64,000 nucleotides of DNA from Pedobacter panaciterrae (lineage in GTDB: Bacteria > Bacteroidota > Bacteroidia > Sphingobacteriales > Sphingobacteriaceae). Shown here piece by piece: positions 44,968 to 54,836 of the stretch. The translations under genes were made by a program, and so were the position numbers. Under the pieces are notes generated by a model. That model was not told where the DNA came from. It did not search any database and worked only from the letters and a program-made list of their open reading frames with translations. The stretch is taken from contig NZ_LGEL01000500.1 in the NCBI RefSeq assembly GCF_001636695.1, forward strand, positions 16,548 to 80,547, in the 5' to 3' direction. The number at the start of each line of letters is the position of its first letter. The stretch's first letter is position 1.

Positions 44968-46461
44968 TTATGGATTTTGTAAAAGATTCGGGTTGCGTTT
45001 CAAGGCTTCCATTGGTACATCCAGCGTATATCGGTTGTCGTTCTGGCTCAGGGTTACTGTTTCTGGTGAACCTGCTACAACTTGTATATTGTGCGAAATT
45101 GCTGGCATTCCCCACCGACGTAAATCAAACCAACGATGATCTTCTAAACAAAGCTCACGTCTGCGTTCTGCTTGATAAAAAGTATATAATGCCTGAGGAT
45201 CAGCAATTGTGATTGGTGTATAATTAGCAGTTTTTATCCTATTGGAACGTAAAAAGTTAAGGTCATCCAAAGCTTTTGTCAATCCCGATGCATCACCTGC
45301 AATGGCTTTTTGAATGTTTGCCTCAGCACGGTTAAGATAAGCCTCAGCCGTTCTGAATGCTTTTCCGTTAGTCAATACTGCGCTCCCCTGAGCATATTTG
45401 GCTGACCCCGATTTATAACTCACTATGGCGCCCCCATCAATGAATGCTGTATTTCTAAAGTTCCAGGTTAATCGTATATCTGCCGGATCATAAGTACTTA
45501 AAAATGCTTCAGAAATTGAGAATCCTGCCTTTGCTGGCGCAGTTCCAGCTGAAGCAAAAGGCATTACAGAAAGCTCTGTAGAAGGCCCATATCCCCATAT
45601 TACTTCCGGAGAGCTTGCTCCAGAGGAAATTGCAAAAGTCGGAGGGTTACCAGCAGGCACAATAGCATTATATTGCTGAAGCGTGGGCTTAGCCAATATC
45701 ACCTCATTTGAATACTTCAAACTTGCATCCCAATCTCCCATATAAAGATAAACTCTCGATAATAACAACCTTGCAGCTGTTGCAGTAAATTTATATACAT
45801 GGTTATTTTTTCCGTTGGCATCCAATAATGGAACGGCTGTCAACAAATCTTTTTCAACCTGTGCGTATACATCTTTGACTGTTGACCTTGGTATCGGTGC
45901 ATCCGAAACATCAGCGGTTAAAAGAATAGGGACTCCCAAATCTGTTTCCGGATTTGTAACTGTACTGTGGTAAGGCTTACCAAAAAGATTAACCAGTACA
46001 AAATAATAAAAGGATCTTAAGGCTAAAGCCTGACCACGTAAATTAGCCTTCTCTGATTCTGTTCCTTCCACGCCATCCACATAATCCAAAATCACATTGC
46101 AGCCTTTTATCCTGCTGTAATAATTAAACCAGGTATTATTCCCTTCAGGAGCTACCTCCACCAATTTGTCAATCATGTTCCGCTCCCATGTAAATACGGG
46201 TGCATATTTATTTATGCCTGCAACAATGGCGGTGTTAGCATTGTAGTTTGACTGAATATCATCCGTCAACAGATCCAGGTAATTATTAAGCGGTGTGGCT
46301 GTAGATAAGGCATAAGCTTCACCAGTCATCAGCTGATTTAATGCGGCAATAGTTGTTGGGCGAACCAGATCCTGACTGCTCTCTTCAAGGAAACCCTTTT
46401 TGCAGGAAACAATACTTATTGTTAGACAAATAAGCGTAAGTATTTTAAAATATTTTTTCAT
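44968..46461 (-). CDS. SusD/RagB-family nutrient-binding lipoprotein
   Basis: The start is taken as the ATG at 46459-46461 (MKKYFKILTLICL), which yields a lipoprotein signal ending SIVSC. A further-upstream ATG would overlap the SusC stop. The protein has 497 residues. RagB/SusD marks are EESSQDLVRPTTIAALNQLM near the N-terminus, YYFVLVNLFGKPYHS in the middle, and RRRELCLEDHRWFDLRRWGM before a tail ending KRNPNLLQNP. Its SusC partner ends 10 bases upstream. Confidence 0.95.
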   Translation of the reverse strand: MKKYFKILTLICLTISIVSCKKGFLEESSQDLVRPTTIAALNQLMTGEAYALSTATPLNNYLDLLTDDIQSNYNANTAIVAGINKYAPVFTWERNMIDKLVEVAPEGNNTWFNYYSRIKGCNVILDYVDGVEGTESEKANLRGQALALRSFYYFVLVNLFGKPYHSTVTNPETDLGVPILLTADVSDAPIPRSTVKDVYAQVEKDLLTAVPLLDANGKNNHVYKFTATAARLLLSRVYLYMGDWDASLKYSNEVILAKPTLQQYNAIVPAGNPPTFAISSGASSPEVIWGYGPSTELSVMPFASAGTAPAKAGFSISEAFLSTYDPADIRLTWNFRNTAFIDGGAIVSYKSGSAKYAQGSAVLTNGKAFRTAEAYLNRAEANIQKAIAGDASGLTKALDDLNFLRSNRIKTANYTPITIADPQALYTFYQAERRRELCLEDHRWFDLRRWGMPAISHNIQVVAGSPETVTLSQNDNRYTLDVPMEALKRNPNLLQNP

Positions 46462-46471
46462 GATTTGCTTA

Positions 46472-49400
46472 TTATAAACCAATGTTTAGTGATAATGAAT
46501 AGGTACGGGGAATTGGTAGATTATTTCCGTAAACTTCTGGATCCTGACCATTTAAACGCTTATCAGCGATGTAAAAAAGATTGGTTGCAGATAATGTCAG
46601 CTGGCAGGATTTCAATCCAAGTTGTTTAATTTGTTTATTAGGTACAACATAGCCAAGAGATACATTTCTTAAGCGCGCAAAACTGGCATCAACTACTCTG
46701 GCTGAAGAATAATCGTACATGGTTCTTAAAAAAGGAGTTTGTGAAGTTCCTGGAATAGTCATACTCGTCGCAGTAGTTGGGCCGGCACTTGGTAAGGAAG
46801 GAATGTTAGTAAAGGCCTCATCTCCTGGTTGACGCCACCTGTTCACCAACTCTCCGGAAAGGTTTTGGAATGGATATGGCGCCGAACTTGCAGAAGTTGC
46901 TGTTGGATATAGTGGTGCTAGTCTTTTCACATTTCCTGTACTGATATAAATAAAAGTATTTAAGGTGAAAGATTTATACCTGAAATTGTTAGTTAATCCG
47001 CCTGTGAATTTAGGATCAAGCTGTCCCGAGTAAACCATTGCTTTTGTAATATCTGTTGCAGCAGCAGGATTTTTACTCACATCCAAACCATTAAACATAG
47101 GATTTCCATTGGCTGGGTTTAAACCAGCAAAGTCAAAAGAAAAGATAGCAGATGAGGCATACCCATCTTTGTATAAACCTCCTGAGGCAGCAGTCTCCCA
47201 ATTGTTTAATGAAATGGCTCCGGAACGGAGTACATTCGTAGTCATTTTTGAAGTATTAAAGCTAATGTTCCAATCGAAATCAGGTGTTCTGATCGCTCCA
47301 AGATTTATAGAAACTTCAAAACCTTTGTTATTTACATTTCCTGCATTGATAGGCATGGTTAACAACCCATATTCAAGCGGAATAGTCTTTTGAACAATCA
47401 CATCGTATCCTTTTTTAATGTAATAATCAAAAGTTCCCGATACACGGTTTTTTAAAAATGCAAAGTCTAAACCAATGTTAGTGGTTTTATTTCTCTCCCA
47501 CCTCAAATCTTTGTAGGCCAAACTTTTGATATAAAGTGCCGGATCACCAGTGATCGGATTTATACCTGTGCCATCTGTTGGTATTCTCGCTACTAAATCC
47601 GGACTAAAATTCTCTGCAACATTTCCCTGAAAACCATAACTCAGTCTGGCAGAGAACTGATTCATCCAGGAAAAACTATCAAACAGATGTTCTTCTGCAA
47701 TATTCCATTTTCCACCAATAGACCAAATCGGTAAAAACCGATGATTGGAGTACTGACCAAAACGGTTAGATGCATCTGTACGAATATTGGCATTAAATAC
47801 ATACTTCTGATTAAAATTGTACGTAGCTGTACCAAAATACGACAGGTAATTAGACAGTCTGTCTGTAATTACCGGAGTCGTATTAAGGTATAAAGGATTA
47901 ACCAATACTCCGCCAGCAGTTGTAGTAATAGTTAATGGAATCTGTACAAAGGATTGTCCTCTATCCGGCAAGTATCCATAATTAGTTTGGCTTAGACCAT
48001 CGTATTTAGAACTCCTGATTTCCTGCCCTATCATCACATTAAATCCATCTTTATTAGATCTGAAGCGCTTGTTATAAGCTAAACTATTTCTTAAAGTAAC
48101 CGATTCATTGCCGATAGAAAAGGCATTGTACACTCCGCCAACAGGAATCTGTGATTGAAGATAGAATATAGAGCCTGGTAAAGCAGTGCCATACTCATAA
48201 CCACGAAGAAGGGTAATGAAATTGGAGGTCTCAGAGGCAAACGTATTAGCATTGGTTTGGCTATTGCCATAACCCAGCAAAGATTGGAATGTGAAGTCCT
48301 TAAGGAATTTATAGTCCAAATTTGCAGCCATATTAATGGAACTCAATTTATTCGTATTTCCCGTTTGGGATAGTTCATTTAAAACATTATACCTGAACGA
48401 GCCTGCACTTGTATTCGGAGCAGCATAATAGAAAGGAGAACCATCATCATTAAATGCCTGAATAGCTCTACTTGTATTAAATGCATATTTAAAAGGATCA
48501 ACCTGGTAAAAACCATTGGTCGTACTTTTTGAGCCGTTTAATTTCAATCCCACACGCAAATTATCTGTTAAGTTGCTATTGATATTTACCGTTGCGGTAT
48601 ACCGCGTTTGCTCATTACCTTTTGTATTCCCTTTATCATTCATGTAGCCCAGAGACCCATAATAAGTAGTTTTATCTGAACCACCAGAAACACTTAAACT
48701 ATGAGTTTGACTAAATGGTGCCTGAAACAATAAATCAAACCAATCCGTATTGTTCGTTTCCAGTTTATTTACTCCCGCAACAAATTGTTCTTGCGTAATT
48801 TTTTTATCAAATAGATTAGCCTGTAGACCTTCATAAGAAATCGGATCTGGCATAACAGCGAATTGTAATCCTCTTTCGTAAATCTCTCTTGACACATCAA
48901 TACGCTCTTTGGAATTCATCAGGTTAAACTGACCATAGTTTGGTCGCTGTGAAGTAGTTATATTAGTGGAATAGCCTATGGATGCTTTACCGACCTTACC
49001 TTTCTTTGTGGTAATTACAATCACTCCGTTTGCAGCTTTAACACCATAAATGGCAGTTGATGCTGCATCTTTTAAAACCGTAATATCCTCAATATCATCT
49101 ACGTTTAAAAAGGCTACTGTGCTTCCTACTAGATTTTTAATCGCATCATTAGATGTCTGTGAACTGATTGAGTTTAACTGCTGATAGTCAAAGGGAATAG
49201 GATCTTCCTGAATGATACCATCGACTACCCAAACTGGCTCCTGACTACCCAATAAAGTTGATGTTCCCCTAACTCTTACTTTAGGTTTTGAACCCACCAA
49301 ACCAGAAGAGTTGGTCACTGCAACCCCTGCCAATTGTCCTTGCAATAATTTATCGATCTGGTTAGTTCCAGCAATTTTAATATCTTCCAGCTTTACTGTA

Positions 49401-50059
49401 GCTGCGGATCCCACTAAATCCCTTCTGGCAATATTCTGATAACCCGTTACCACAACCTCATTCATCATGTTGTTGTCTTCCTGCATCGTAATGTTTTTAG
49501 TAACCAATTTCACATCACCAATTGCCGTTAATGGCAAAGTTGATGGCTTCATCCCAATAAAGCTGAATTTGATCGTGGTACCTTTGTCTACCATAATCAC
49601 ATATTCACCATTACTATTAGAAGTAGTACCCGTTTTTGTCTGGGGTTCTACAATGTTTACCCCTGGAATGGGTAAACCTTTATCATCGGTTACTTTCCCT
49701 GAAACCTTGATTTTTAGCGTGGGGCTACCAATTTGCGTAACAGGCAAACTGACAACCACCACATTTTTTTCGATACTAAACTTCATTCCTGTTCCTTCCA
49801 GGATCATATTAAGCACTTCAGTGATTGTTTTGTCTTTAATTGAGAGCGTTACCGGAGCGAATTTGTTCAATTCATCTTCATTGTAAAAGAACTCCATGCT
49901 AGTTTGCTTTTGCAAAGCCTCAATAGCAGCAGCCCTTTTGGCATTTTTAAGGTTCAAGGAAACCTTTTGAGTTTGTGCGCGAACTGTAATACTAACTACA
50001 CTGCAAAGGAGTGCAAGTAAGAAACAGCTGAGCCACGCTTTTGGTAAAATTCTCTTCAT
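46472..50059 (-). CDS. SusC-family TonB-dependent transducer/transporter with STN domain
   Basis: The protein has 1195 residues. After a signal peptide ending VRAQ comes an STN (secretin/TonB short N-terminal) domain at about 30-105 (AAIEALQKQTSMEFFYNEDE), which contacts the FecR anti-sigma factor. A carboxypeptidase-regulatory-like domain (GKVTDDKGLPIPGVNIVEPQ) follows, then the plug (MNEVVVTGYQNIARRDLVGS, KAANGVIVITTKKGK) and a barrel ending TYSLSLNIGL. The STN domain and the adjacent fecR (35-base gap) indicate surface signalling: ligand capture would release the sigma factor encoded at 51586-52146. The protein-degrading gene set downstream suggests peptide import. Confidence 0.96.
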   Translation of the reverse strand: MKRILPKAWLSCFLLALLCSVVSITVRAQTQKVSLNLKNAKRAAAIEALQKQTSMEFFYNEDELNKFAPVTLSIKDKTITEVLNMILEGTGMKFSIEKNVVVVSLPVTQIGSPTLKIKVSGKVTDDKGLPIPGVNIVEPQTKTGTTSNSNGEYVIMVDKGTTIKFSFIGMKPSTLPLTAIGDVKLVTKNITMQEDNNMMNEVVVTGYQNIARRDLVGSAATVKLEDIKIAGTNQIDKLLQGQLAGVAVTNSSGLVGSKPKVRVRGTSTLLGSQEPVWVVDGIIQEDPIPFDYQQLNSISSQTSNDAIKNLVGSTVAFLNVDDIEDITVLKDAASTAIYGVKAANGVIVITTKKGKVGKASIGYSTNITTSQRPNYGQFNLMNSKERIDVSREIYERGLQFAVMPDPISYEGLQANLFDKKITQEQFVAGVNKLETNNTDWFDLLFQAPFSQTHSLSVSGGSDKTTYYGSLGYMNDKGNTKGNEQTRYTATVNINSNLTDNLRVGLKLNGSKSTTNGFYQVDPFKYAFNTSRAIQAFNDDGSPFYYAAPNTSAGSFRYNVLNELSQTGNTNKLSSINMAANLDYKFLKDFTFQSLLGYGNSQTNANTFASETSNFITLLRGYEYGTALPGSIFYLQSQIPVGGVYNAFSIGNESVTLRNSLAYNKRFRSNKDGFNVMIGQEIRSSKYDGLSQTNYGYLPDRGQSFVQIPLTITTTAGGVLVNPLYLNTTPVITDRLSNYLSYFGTATYNFNQKYVFNANIRTDASNRFGQYSNHRFLPIWSIGGKWNIAEEHLFDSFSWMNQFSARLSYGFQGNVAENFSPDLVARIPTDGTGINPITGDPALYIKSLAYKDLRWERNKTTNIGLDFAFLKNRVSGTFDYYIKKGYDVIVQKTIPLEYGLLTMPINAGNVNNKGFEVSINLGAIRTPDFDWNISFNTSKMTTNVLRSGAISLNNWETAASGGLYKDGYASSAIFSFDFAGLNPANGNPMFNGLDVSKNPAAATDITKAMVYSGQLDPKFTGGLTNNFRYKSFTLNTFIYISTGNVKRLAPLYPTATSASSAPYPFQNLSGELVNRWRQPGDEAFTNIPSLPSAGPTTATSMTIPGTSQTPFLRTMYDYSSARVVDASFARLRNVSLGYVVPNKQIKQLGLKSCQLTLSATNLFYIADKRLNGQDPEVYGNNLPIPRTYSLSLNIGL

Positions 50060-50094
50060 TAGTTACTTAGGTTGTTGGTTATTAATTGAATATA

Positions 50095-51264
50095 TTATGG
50101 GTTTTTAGGGATTTCTTTGATATAAATGGTCTGGTTTCTGACCTCAATATTTACAGAACCGGTTTTTTCTATAATGCTGAGCAGCGTTCCTACTTCATTG
50201 TATTTTCTTAATTTTCCGCCGAAATGAACTTGTTTGAGCTTTTCTGATTGGAATACGATATTGTAATCGTACCAACGGCCAAGTTGTTCCATTACGTCTT
50301 TCAATTCGCTGTTCGAGAAAATCATCCAGCCTTCTTTCCAGGCTACATCCGATTCAACATCCACATCATCCTTACTCAAGTTTGTGGATTCCGGGTTGAA
50401 GATCGCTTGCTGGTTGGGCAATAGATCTAAGCTTTTACCACCGGCATTGATTTGTACGTGTCCTTCAACCAGGGTTGTTTTGATATTTTTTGAATAGGTA
50501 TTTACATTAAATGAAGTGCCCAATACTTTGATGGCCATAATGCCTGAGTGTACAATGAAGGGAATTTCTTTGTTTTTGCTCACTTTAAAATAGGCTTCCC
50601 CACTTTCCAGGTAAACCTCTCTTGTCGCTGCACCATTAAAATTTACTGGAAAACGAAGTACAGATGAAGAATTAATCATTACAACAGTACCATCTGCTAA
50701 TACCAGTTTGTATTCTGCACCACGTGGAATAATTAATTTATTAAAGATTTGTGTTGCTGTGCTGGTGTTTCCATTCTGCTGGTAACTGAGCTCTTCTTTA
50801 TTCTTATTAATAACGCTTGTTCCTCCAAGTTCTGCCAGGTTCTGATCTCCCTCTTTTGACAGTTCAACTGAACGGCCGTCAGACAAAACCAGTGTTGCTC
50901 TCTTGTGATCGGTTGGTGGTAATTGAGCCAGATTCAATTCCACAGGTTTGTTATTTTTTAAGTAGTAGAAAACTCCCCCGGCAATAAGAAATACAGGCAG
51001 CAATAAAGCTGCTGCATACTTTAATAATTTTGGAATCAGGCTTATACGTTTAACCTCAAAATTGGGTTTAATATTATTCCAAACTTTATGTTCATCGATT
51101 TTATCAATCAATATATTCGCTCTTGAAATCATTTTATCAGATTGCAAAGCATCAATTAATTCTCTTTCTTCAGGGCTCAGTTGTTCCAGCAATTGCTGAT
51201 CTGGCAATTCACCATTGTTTAACTGTTCGATAACTTTAATCCAGATGTTCTCTTCTACCTTCAT
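50095..51264 (-). CDS. FecR-family anti-sigma factor
   Basis: The protein has 389 residues. The cytoplasmic N-terminus (about 1-85) binds the sigma factor, one membrane helix spans about 88-107 (YAAALLLPVFLIAGGVFYYL), and the periplasmic FecR domain has IIPRGAEYKLVLADGTVVMI and EVYLESGEAYFKVSKNKEIP. A C-terminal DUF4974-like domain contains ELKDVMEQLGRWYDYNIVF. It lies between the ECF sigma gene (321 bases away, with palindromic copy B between) and its STN-bearing SusC partner. Confidence 0.94.
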   Translation of the reverse strand: MKVEENIWIKVIEQLNNGELPDQQLLEQLSPEERELIDALQSDKMISRANILIDKIDEHKVWNNIKPNFEVKRISLIPKLLKYAAALLLPVFLIAGGVFYYLKNNKPVELNLAQLPPTDHKRATLVLSDGRSVELSKEGDQNLAELGGTSVINKNKEELSYQQNGNTSTATQIFNKLIIPRGAEYKLVLADGTVVMINSSSVLRFPVNFNGAATREVYLESGEAYFKVSKNKEIPFIVHSGIMAIKVLGTSFNVNTYSKNIKTTLVEGHVQINAGGKSLDLLPNQQAIFNPESTNLSKDDVDVESDVAWKEGWMIFSNSELKDVMEQLGRWYDYNIVFQSEKLKQVHFGGKLRKYNEVGTLLSIIEKTGSVNIEVRNQTIYIKEIPKNP

Positions 51265-51415
51265 TTCTTAGATTGATTAGTATATAGTATGCGTTATGTT
51301 AATTTAGGGTGACAGCAATATTAAAAAATTATGAAATAATTTATAAACCACTGTCAGATAGACGAAAAACCGGCTGGTTGAAGCCGTCATCTTAAAGCTG
51401 TCGTCTTGAAGCTGT

Positions 51416-51511
51416 CGTCATCTCGACAATAGGAGAGATCTCTTACTAATGCCAATTTGCTTCCTGGGTACTTTGTGTACTCAAGAGATCTCTCCTATCG
51501 TCGAGATGCCG
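51416..51511. repeat. Palindromic repeat family, copy B
   Basis: The left arm (51416-51444) and right arm (51481-51511) form an inverted repeat of about 28 bases with a 32-base loop. The arms carry AGGAGAGATCTC and GAGATCTCTCCT. The flanks hold degenerate iterations: three copies of an AAGCYGTCRTCTT unit at about 51380-51420 on the left, and two GAGGAAAAATGAC units at about 51510-51540 on the right. The element fills most of the 321-base gap between a sigma factor gene and its fecR, where nothing else is seen. Confidence 0.9.
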
Positions 51512-51585
51512 AGGAAAAATGACGAGGAAAAAATGACGAGATCTACTATAGCACGACAATCGCATTAAAAACAAAAAATCATAAA

Positions 51586-52146
51586 TTATAACCTTCCCTT
51601 ACCTAAAAGAACAGCAATAAAAATTATAGCGAGTGGGTCTTCAGAGGCTTTAGCTTTTAAAAAAGCATAAGCTCTTTTCATTTGGGTTTTAACCGTATTG
51701 ATCGATATGTTGTTTGTTTTTGCAATATCTGCATAGCTTAACCCTTCTACAACATACTGTAAAAATACCTTTTTACGCTCATCGGGCAATAGGTTTACCC
51801 AGCCCAATACCTTCTCATCAGCATCTAATTTGAACTGCAAAGCCTCTTCTTCTTCAAGATAATCAGTTTGAAACGCTGATGAATTCTGATCATTAAGTTC
51901 CAGGGAAACGGGCTGTTTTTTAATATAACTATAGGAAAGGTTTTTTATGGCCTGGGTAGCATAAGATTGAAATGTTATTTCAATTTTCACTTCATTTCGC
52001 CTGCTCCAAAAATTCATAAAGAAATCCTGAGCAATATCCTCTGCCGCATCTTCATCTTTCACAATTTGGAATGCAACAAGCACCAAAAACTTATAATGTT
52101 TCTTAAACAAGGTTTCAAATGAGGCTATATTTAAGAAATCAGACAA
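51586..52146 (-). CDS. ECF RNA polymerase sigma factor (FecI-like)
   Basis: The protein has 186 residues. Region 2 is recognisable in EDAAEDIAQDFFMNFWSRRN, and region 4 in LLPDERKKVFLQYVVEGLSY followed by the helix-turn-helix ADIAKTNNISINTVKTQMKR. A short hydrophobic tail (LAIIFIAVLLG) is common in Bacteroidetes members. The partner anti-sigma factor is encoded immediately downstream. A TAAATTTG -7 element lies upstream at 52185-52192. Confidence 0.95.
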   Translation of the reverse strand: MSDFLNIASFETLFKKHYKFLVLVAFQIVKDEDAAEDIAQDFFMNFWSRRNEVKIEITFQSYATQAIKNLSYSYIKKQPVSLELNDQNSSAFQTDYLEEEEALQFKLDADEKVLGWVNLLPDERKKVFLQYVVEGLSYADIAKTNNISINTVKTQMKRAYAFLKAKASEDPLAIIFIAVLLGKGRL

Positions 52147-52184
52147 TTTTTCTTGCTATAAATTAGTTAAATCTATGTATTCGT

Positions 52185-52214
52185 CAAATTTAGACGTAAT
52201 TTTTGATTTTTAAA
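52185..52214 (-). promoter_or_regulatory. Candidate promoter of the proximal sigma/fecR system
   Basis: Minus-strand TAAATTTG (52185-52192) fits TAnnTTTG. Eighteen bases upstream lies TTTA, one mismatch from the -33 TTTG. The element ends 39 bases before the sigma factor ATG, a plausible leader length. Confidence 0.4.
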
Positions 52215-52302
52215 GATTTAATGGCAATTGTTTACTTCATAACACCTAAACCACACAAGGCTCAAACAGCAAAACGAAAGTACAAAACACAAATCAAGAA
52301 TT

Positions 52303-54594
52303 TTATTCTTCTACTGAGGGCTGATCTGACAAACCAGTAGCCCATTTTTTATTTGGCTTATCTGTTAAAGTGATTTCAATAAGCGCCCCTTCCTTTAGTC
52401 TTTCATAACTAAGGTAATTTTTAGAATAAACTTTCTTATCCCACTTTACTGCTGAAATATACCCTGAGTTTTTAGATTGTTTGTGCGTAACAATGGTCAG
52501 TTTTTTTGCATTTGGAAGACTAACGGTAATTCGATCAAATAAAGGAGCAGTAAGCAAATAGTTATTAGATACTGGATCTACCGGATAGAATCCAAGAGAG
52601 GCAAATACATACCATGCAGACATTTGACCTGCATCGTCATTACCACTTAAACCCCCTGGCCCATCACTATATTCATTGGCCAGAATCTCCTTTACCTTAA
52701 CCTGCGTTTTCCAGGAGGCTTCGGTATAATTATATAGAAAAGGAATCTGGTGGCCGGGTTCATTTCCATGCCAGTACTCTCCGCCTTCAAAAAGGTTATC
52801 CAGCGACTGCTCCAACTTAGATCTGCCTCCCATCAATCCTGCTAGTCCCTGTACATCATGTGGCACATAAAAGGTATACTGGGCTGGTGTACCCTCTGTA
52901 ATATAAGGTTCTTTCGCGTTTGGATTAAAAGGCTCGTACCAGTTGTTATTGATATACCTGCCCCGCATCATGTTTACCTTTGCATCAAAAACATTGCGGT
53001 AATTTTTACTTCTGTTTATCAAAGTGGTATAATCTGCAGTTTTATTCAATCCCTTTGCCACCATGGCCAAAGCATAGTCATCATAAGCATACTCCAAAGT
53101 CCTGCTTACCTGTTCCTTTTTATGAAAAGCATCGGGCACACCGTCTTCCATTGGGATGTAACCATATTTCAAATACGTATCTAATGCCCTTCTCCCCTTA
53201 CCGTTTACGTAGTCAGCTCGTGATGGACTGTCAAAGGCATTTTGTCTCATCAATCGGTAAGCCTCATTCATATCGTAATTACGGATTCCTTTTGTATAAG
53301 CAGAGGCTATAAAGGCTGTTCCATGATCTCCAATCATCGCTGCTGTATAACTGTTCCAACATGGAAAAATAGGCAACCACCCACCTTGAGTACCTTTCAG
53401 GATCATAGACTGAACCGCATCATTAATCAACTCAGGTTTCAGCAACTCAAATAAAGGTAATTGTGCACGGTAAATGTCCCACATGGAAAAATCATCATAA
53501 TAATTGCCTTTTGATAGTTTTTCCAACTTGTAGCTTCCTGAAAAGCGGGGATAAGTACCATCCACATCATTAAATAAGCGCGGATGCAGCATACTGTGAT
53601 AAAAGGCCGTATAAAATATTCGTTTGTCTTTAAGTATCGACGTCTCTACCTTCACCTGATTTAATGCTTGCTGCCAGATTTGTTTATTTTTGGCAGTTAA
53701 GGCTGAAAAATCCCAACCAGAAATCTCCTGCTCCAGGTTTCTCCGGGCTCCTTCAAGGCTACTAAAAGAAGTACCTACCCTAACCCTTAATACCTCGCCT
53801 TTATTCACTTTAAATCCCAAATATGCCCCAATATCCTTTTTTTCACCAATAGAATCTGCAGACAATATCTCCCCTGAGGCGAATGTTCCTTTACTGGCTA
53901 TCGTCTTTTCTACTTTCAGGTAAAAGAAACCATTAAATCCCGCAAGTTCACCCCATCCCTGGTAAATTCGATGAACAGGATTATATCCCCAGACTATGCC
54001 ATTCTTTTTATCAATCTTAACAAATCCTTTTCCCTGATCGCTGTTCGGCATAATTAACAAATACAAACTATCTGCACGATGAGCCGTAAATTGCATCATC
54101 GATGAACGAAGCGTAGCGGTAAGTTCCACCTCCAGTTGATATTTAGGCAAAGTAACCTTATAATAATTTGGACTAGTAATTTCCTGTTTATGAGAAAATG
54201 CTGTGCCATATTTTTCCGGCTTGGTCTTCAAACTGCCCATTATTGGCATAAGGGTAAAACTTCCATAATCCTGGGTGCAAGAACCGCTAAGCCAATGTGT
54301 AGCCCTAATTCCGGTAAATATGGTATCCTTATAAAAATAAGGTGGAAGACATTTAGTTTCTGATTTTCTTGTTTCAGGGCTAAACTGGGTCATGCCAAAA
54401 GGAAGTCCTACTGCAGGAATGGTATTGGCATTTAATTCGGTTCCGTTACCATGCTTTAAAGCGGCACTTGTTGTACTTGCCGCAGTTCCCGCAAGAGGCT
54501 GTACATATTGTACTACGTCTTGTGCTTTTAAAGATAAACCGAGGCTAACCAGCACTAAACTGAATAAATGGAAAATAAAAGTGATACTTCTCAT
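52303..54594 (-). CDS. GH92 alpha-mannosidase
   Basis: I take the ATG at 54592-54594. The longer open frame would run backwards through palindromic copy C, and the signal peptide (MRSITFIFHLFSLVLVSLGL) begins here. The protein has 763 residues. GH92 marks include VQYVQPLAGTA near the N-terminus, THWLSGSCTQDYGSFTLMP, HGNEPGHQIPFLYNYTEASW and LSGNDDAGQMSAWYVFASLG around residue 650, which contains the catalytic Asp pair of this calcium-dependent exo-alpha-mannosidase family. It follows a SusC/SusD pair and probably trims alpha-mannosides, such as mannan or N-glycans, in the periplasm. Linkage preference is not readable. Confidence 0.94.
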   Translation of the reverse strand: MRSITFIFHLFSLVLVSLGLSLKAQDVVQYVQPLAGTAASTTSAALKHGNGTELNANTIPAVGLPFGMTQFSPETRKSETKCLPPYFYKDTIFTGIRATHWLSGSCTQDYGSFTLMPIMGSLKTKPEKYGTAFSHKQEITSPNYYKVTLPKYQLEVELTATLRSSMMQFTAHRADSLYLLIMPNSDQGKGFVKIDKKNGIVWGYNPVHRIYQGWGELAGFNGFFYLKVEKTIASKGTFASGEILSADSIGEKKDIGAYLGFKVNKGEVLRVRVGTSFSSLEGARRNLEQEISGWDFSALTAKNKQIWQQALNQVKVETSILKDKRIFYTAFYHSMLHPRLFNDVDGTYPRFSGSYKLEKLSKGNYYDDFSMWDIYRAQLPLFELLKPELINDAVQSMILKGTQGGWLPIFPCWNSYTAAMIGDHGTAFIASAYTKGIRNYDMNEAYRLMRQNAFDSPSRADYVNGKGRRALDTYLKYGYIPMEDGVPDAFHKKEQVSRTLEYAYDDYALAMVAKGLNKTADYTTLINRSKNYRNVFDAKVNMMRGRYINNNWYEPFNPNAKEPYITEGTPAQYTFYVPHDVQGLAGLMGGRSKLEQSLDNLFEGGEYWHGNEPGHQIPFLYNYTEASWKTQVKVKEILANEYSDGPGGLSGNDDAGQMSAWYVFASLGFYPVDPVSNNYLLTAPLFDRITVSLPNAKKLTIVTHKQSKNSGYISAVKWDKKVYSKNYLSYERLKEGALIEITLTDKPNKKWATGLSDQPSVEE

Positions 54595-54683
54595 AATTAA
54601 ACTAAGTATTGTTTTTAAAGCTAATAAAAAAACTATCCGATTACATTTATCATTGTTTCTTGATTGCCTCAATTTAAAGAGAT

Positions 54684-54756
54684 CGTCATCTCGACGATAG
54701 GAGAGATCTCTTGAACTATGCCTGAACAAGAGATCTCTCCTATCGTCGAGATGACG
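54684..54756. repeat. Palindromic repeat family, copy C (perfect 30-bp inverted repeat)
   Basis: Bases 54684-54713 and 54727-54756 are exact inverse copies over 30 bases, around a 13-base loop. The arm begins CGTCATCTCGACGATAGGAG and ends in GATCTCTTG. This is the cleanest member of the family and can be used as its reference. It lies between the susD stop (54837) and the GH92 start (54594). Confidence 0.95.
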
Positions 54757-54836
54757 AGGGTTATTTGTATTCTAACTAGCCATAGCATAACTAAGTAGCG
54801 ATAGCACAACGACGTGATTACGGCATAAAAACCGCT

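Noticed and set aside
54595-54729. N-terminal extension of the GH92 gene
   Set aside because: The 45 extra codons translate palindromic repeat copy C and lack any signal character. A clear signal peptide starts at the ATG at 54594.
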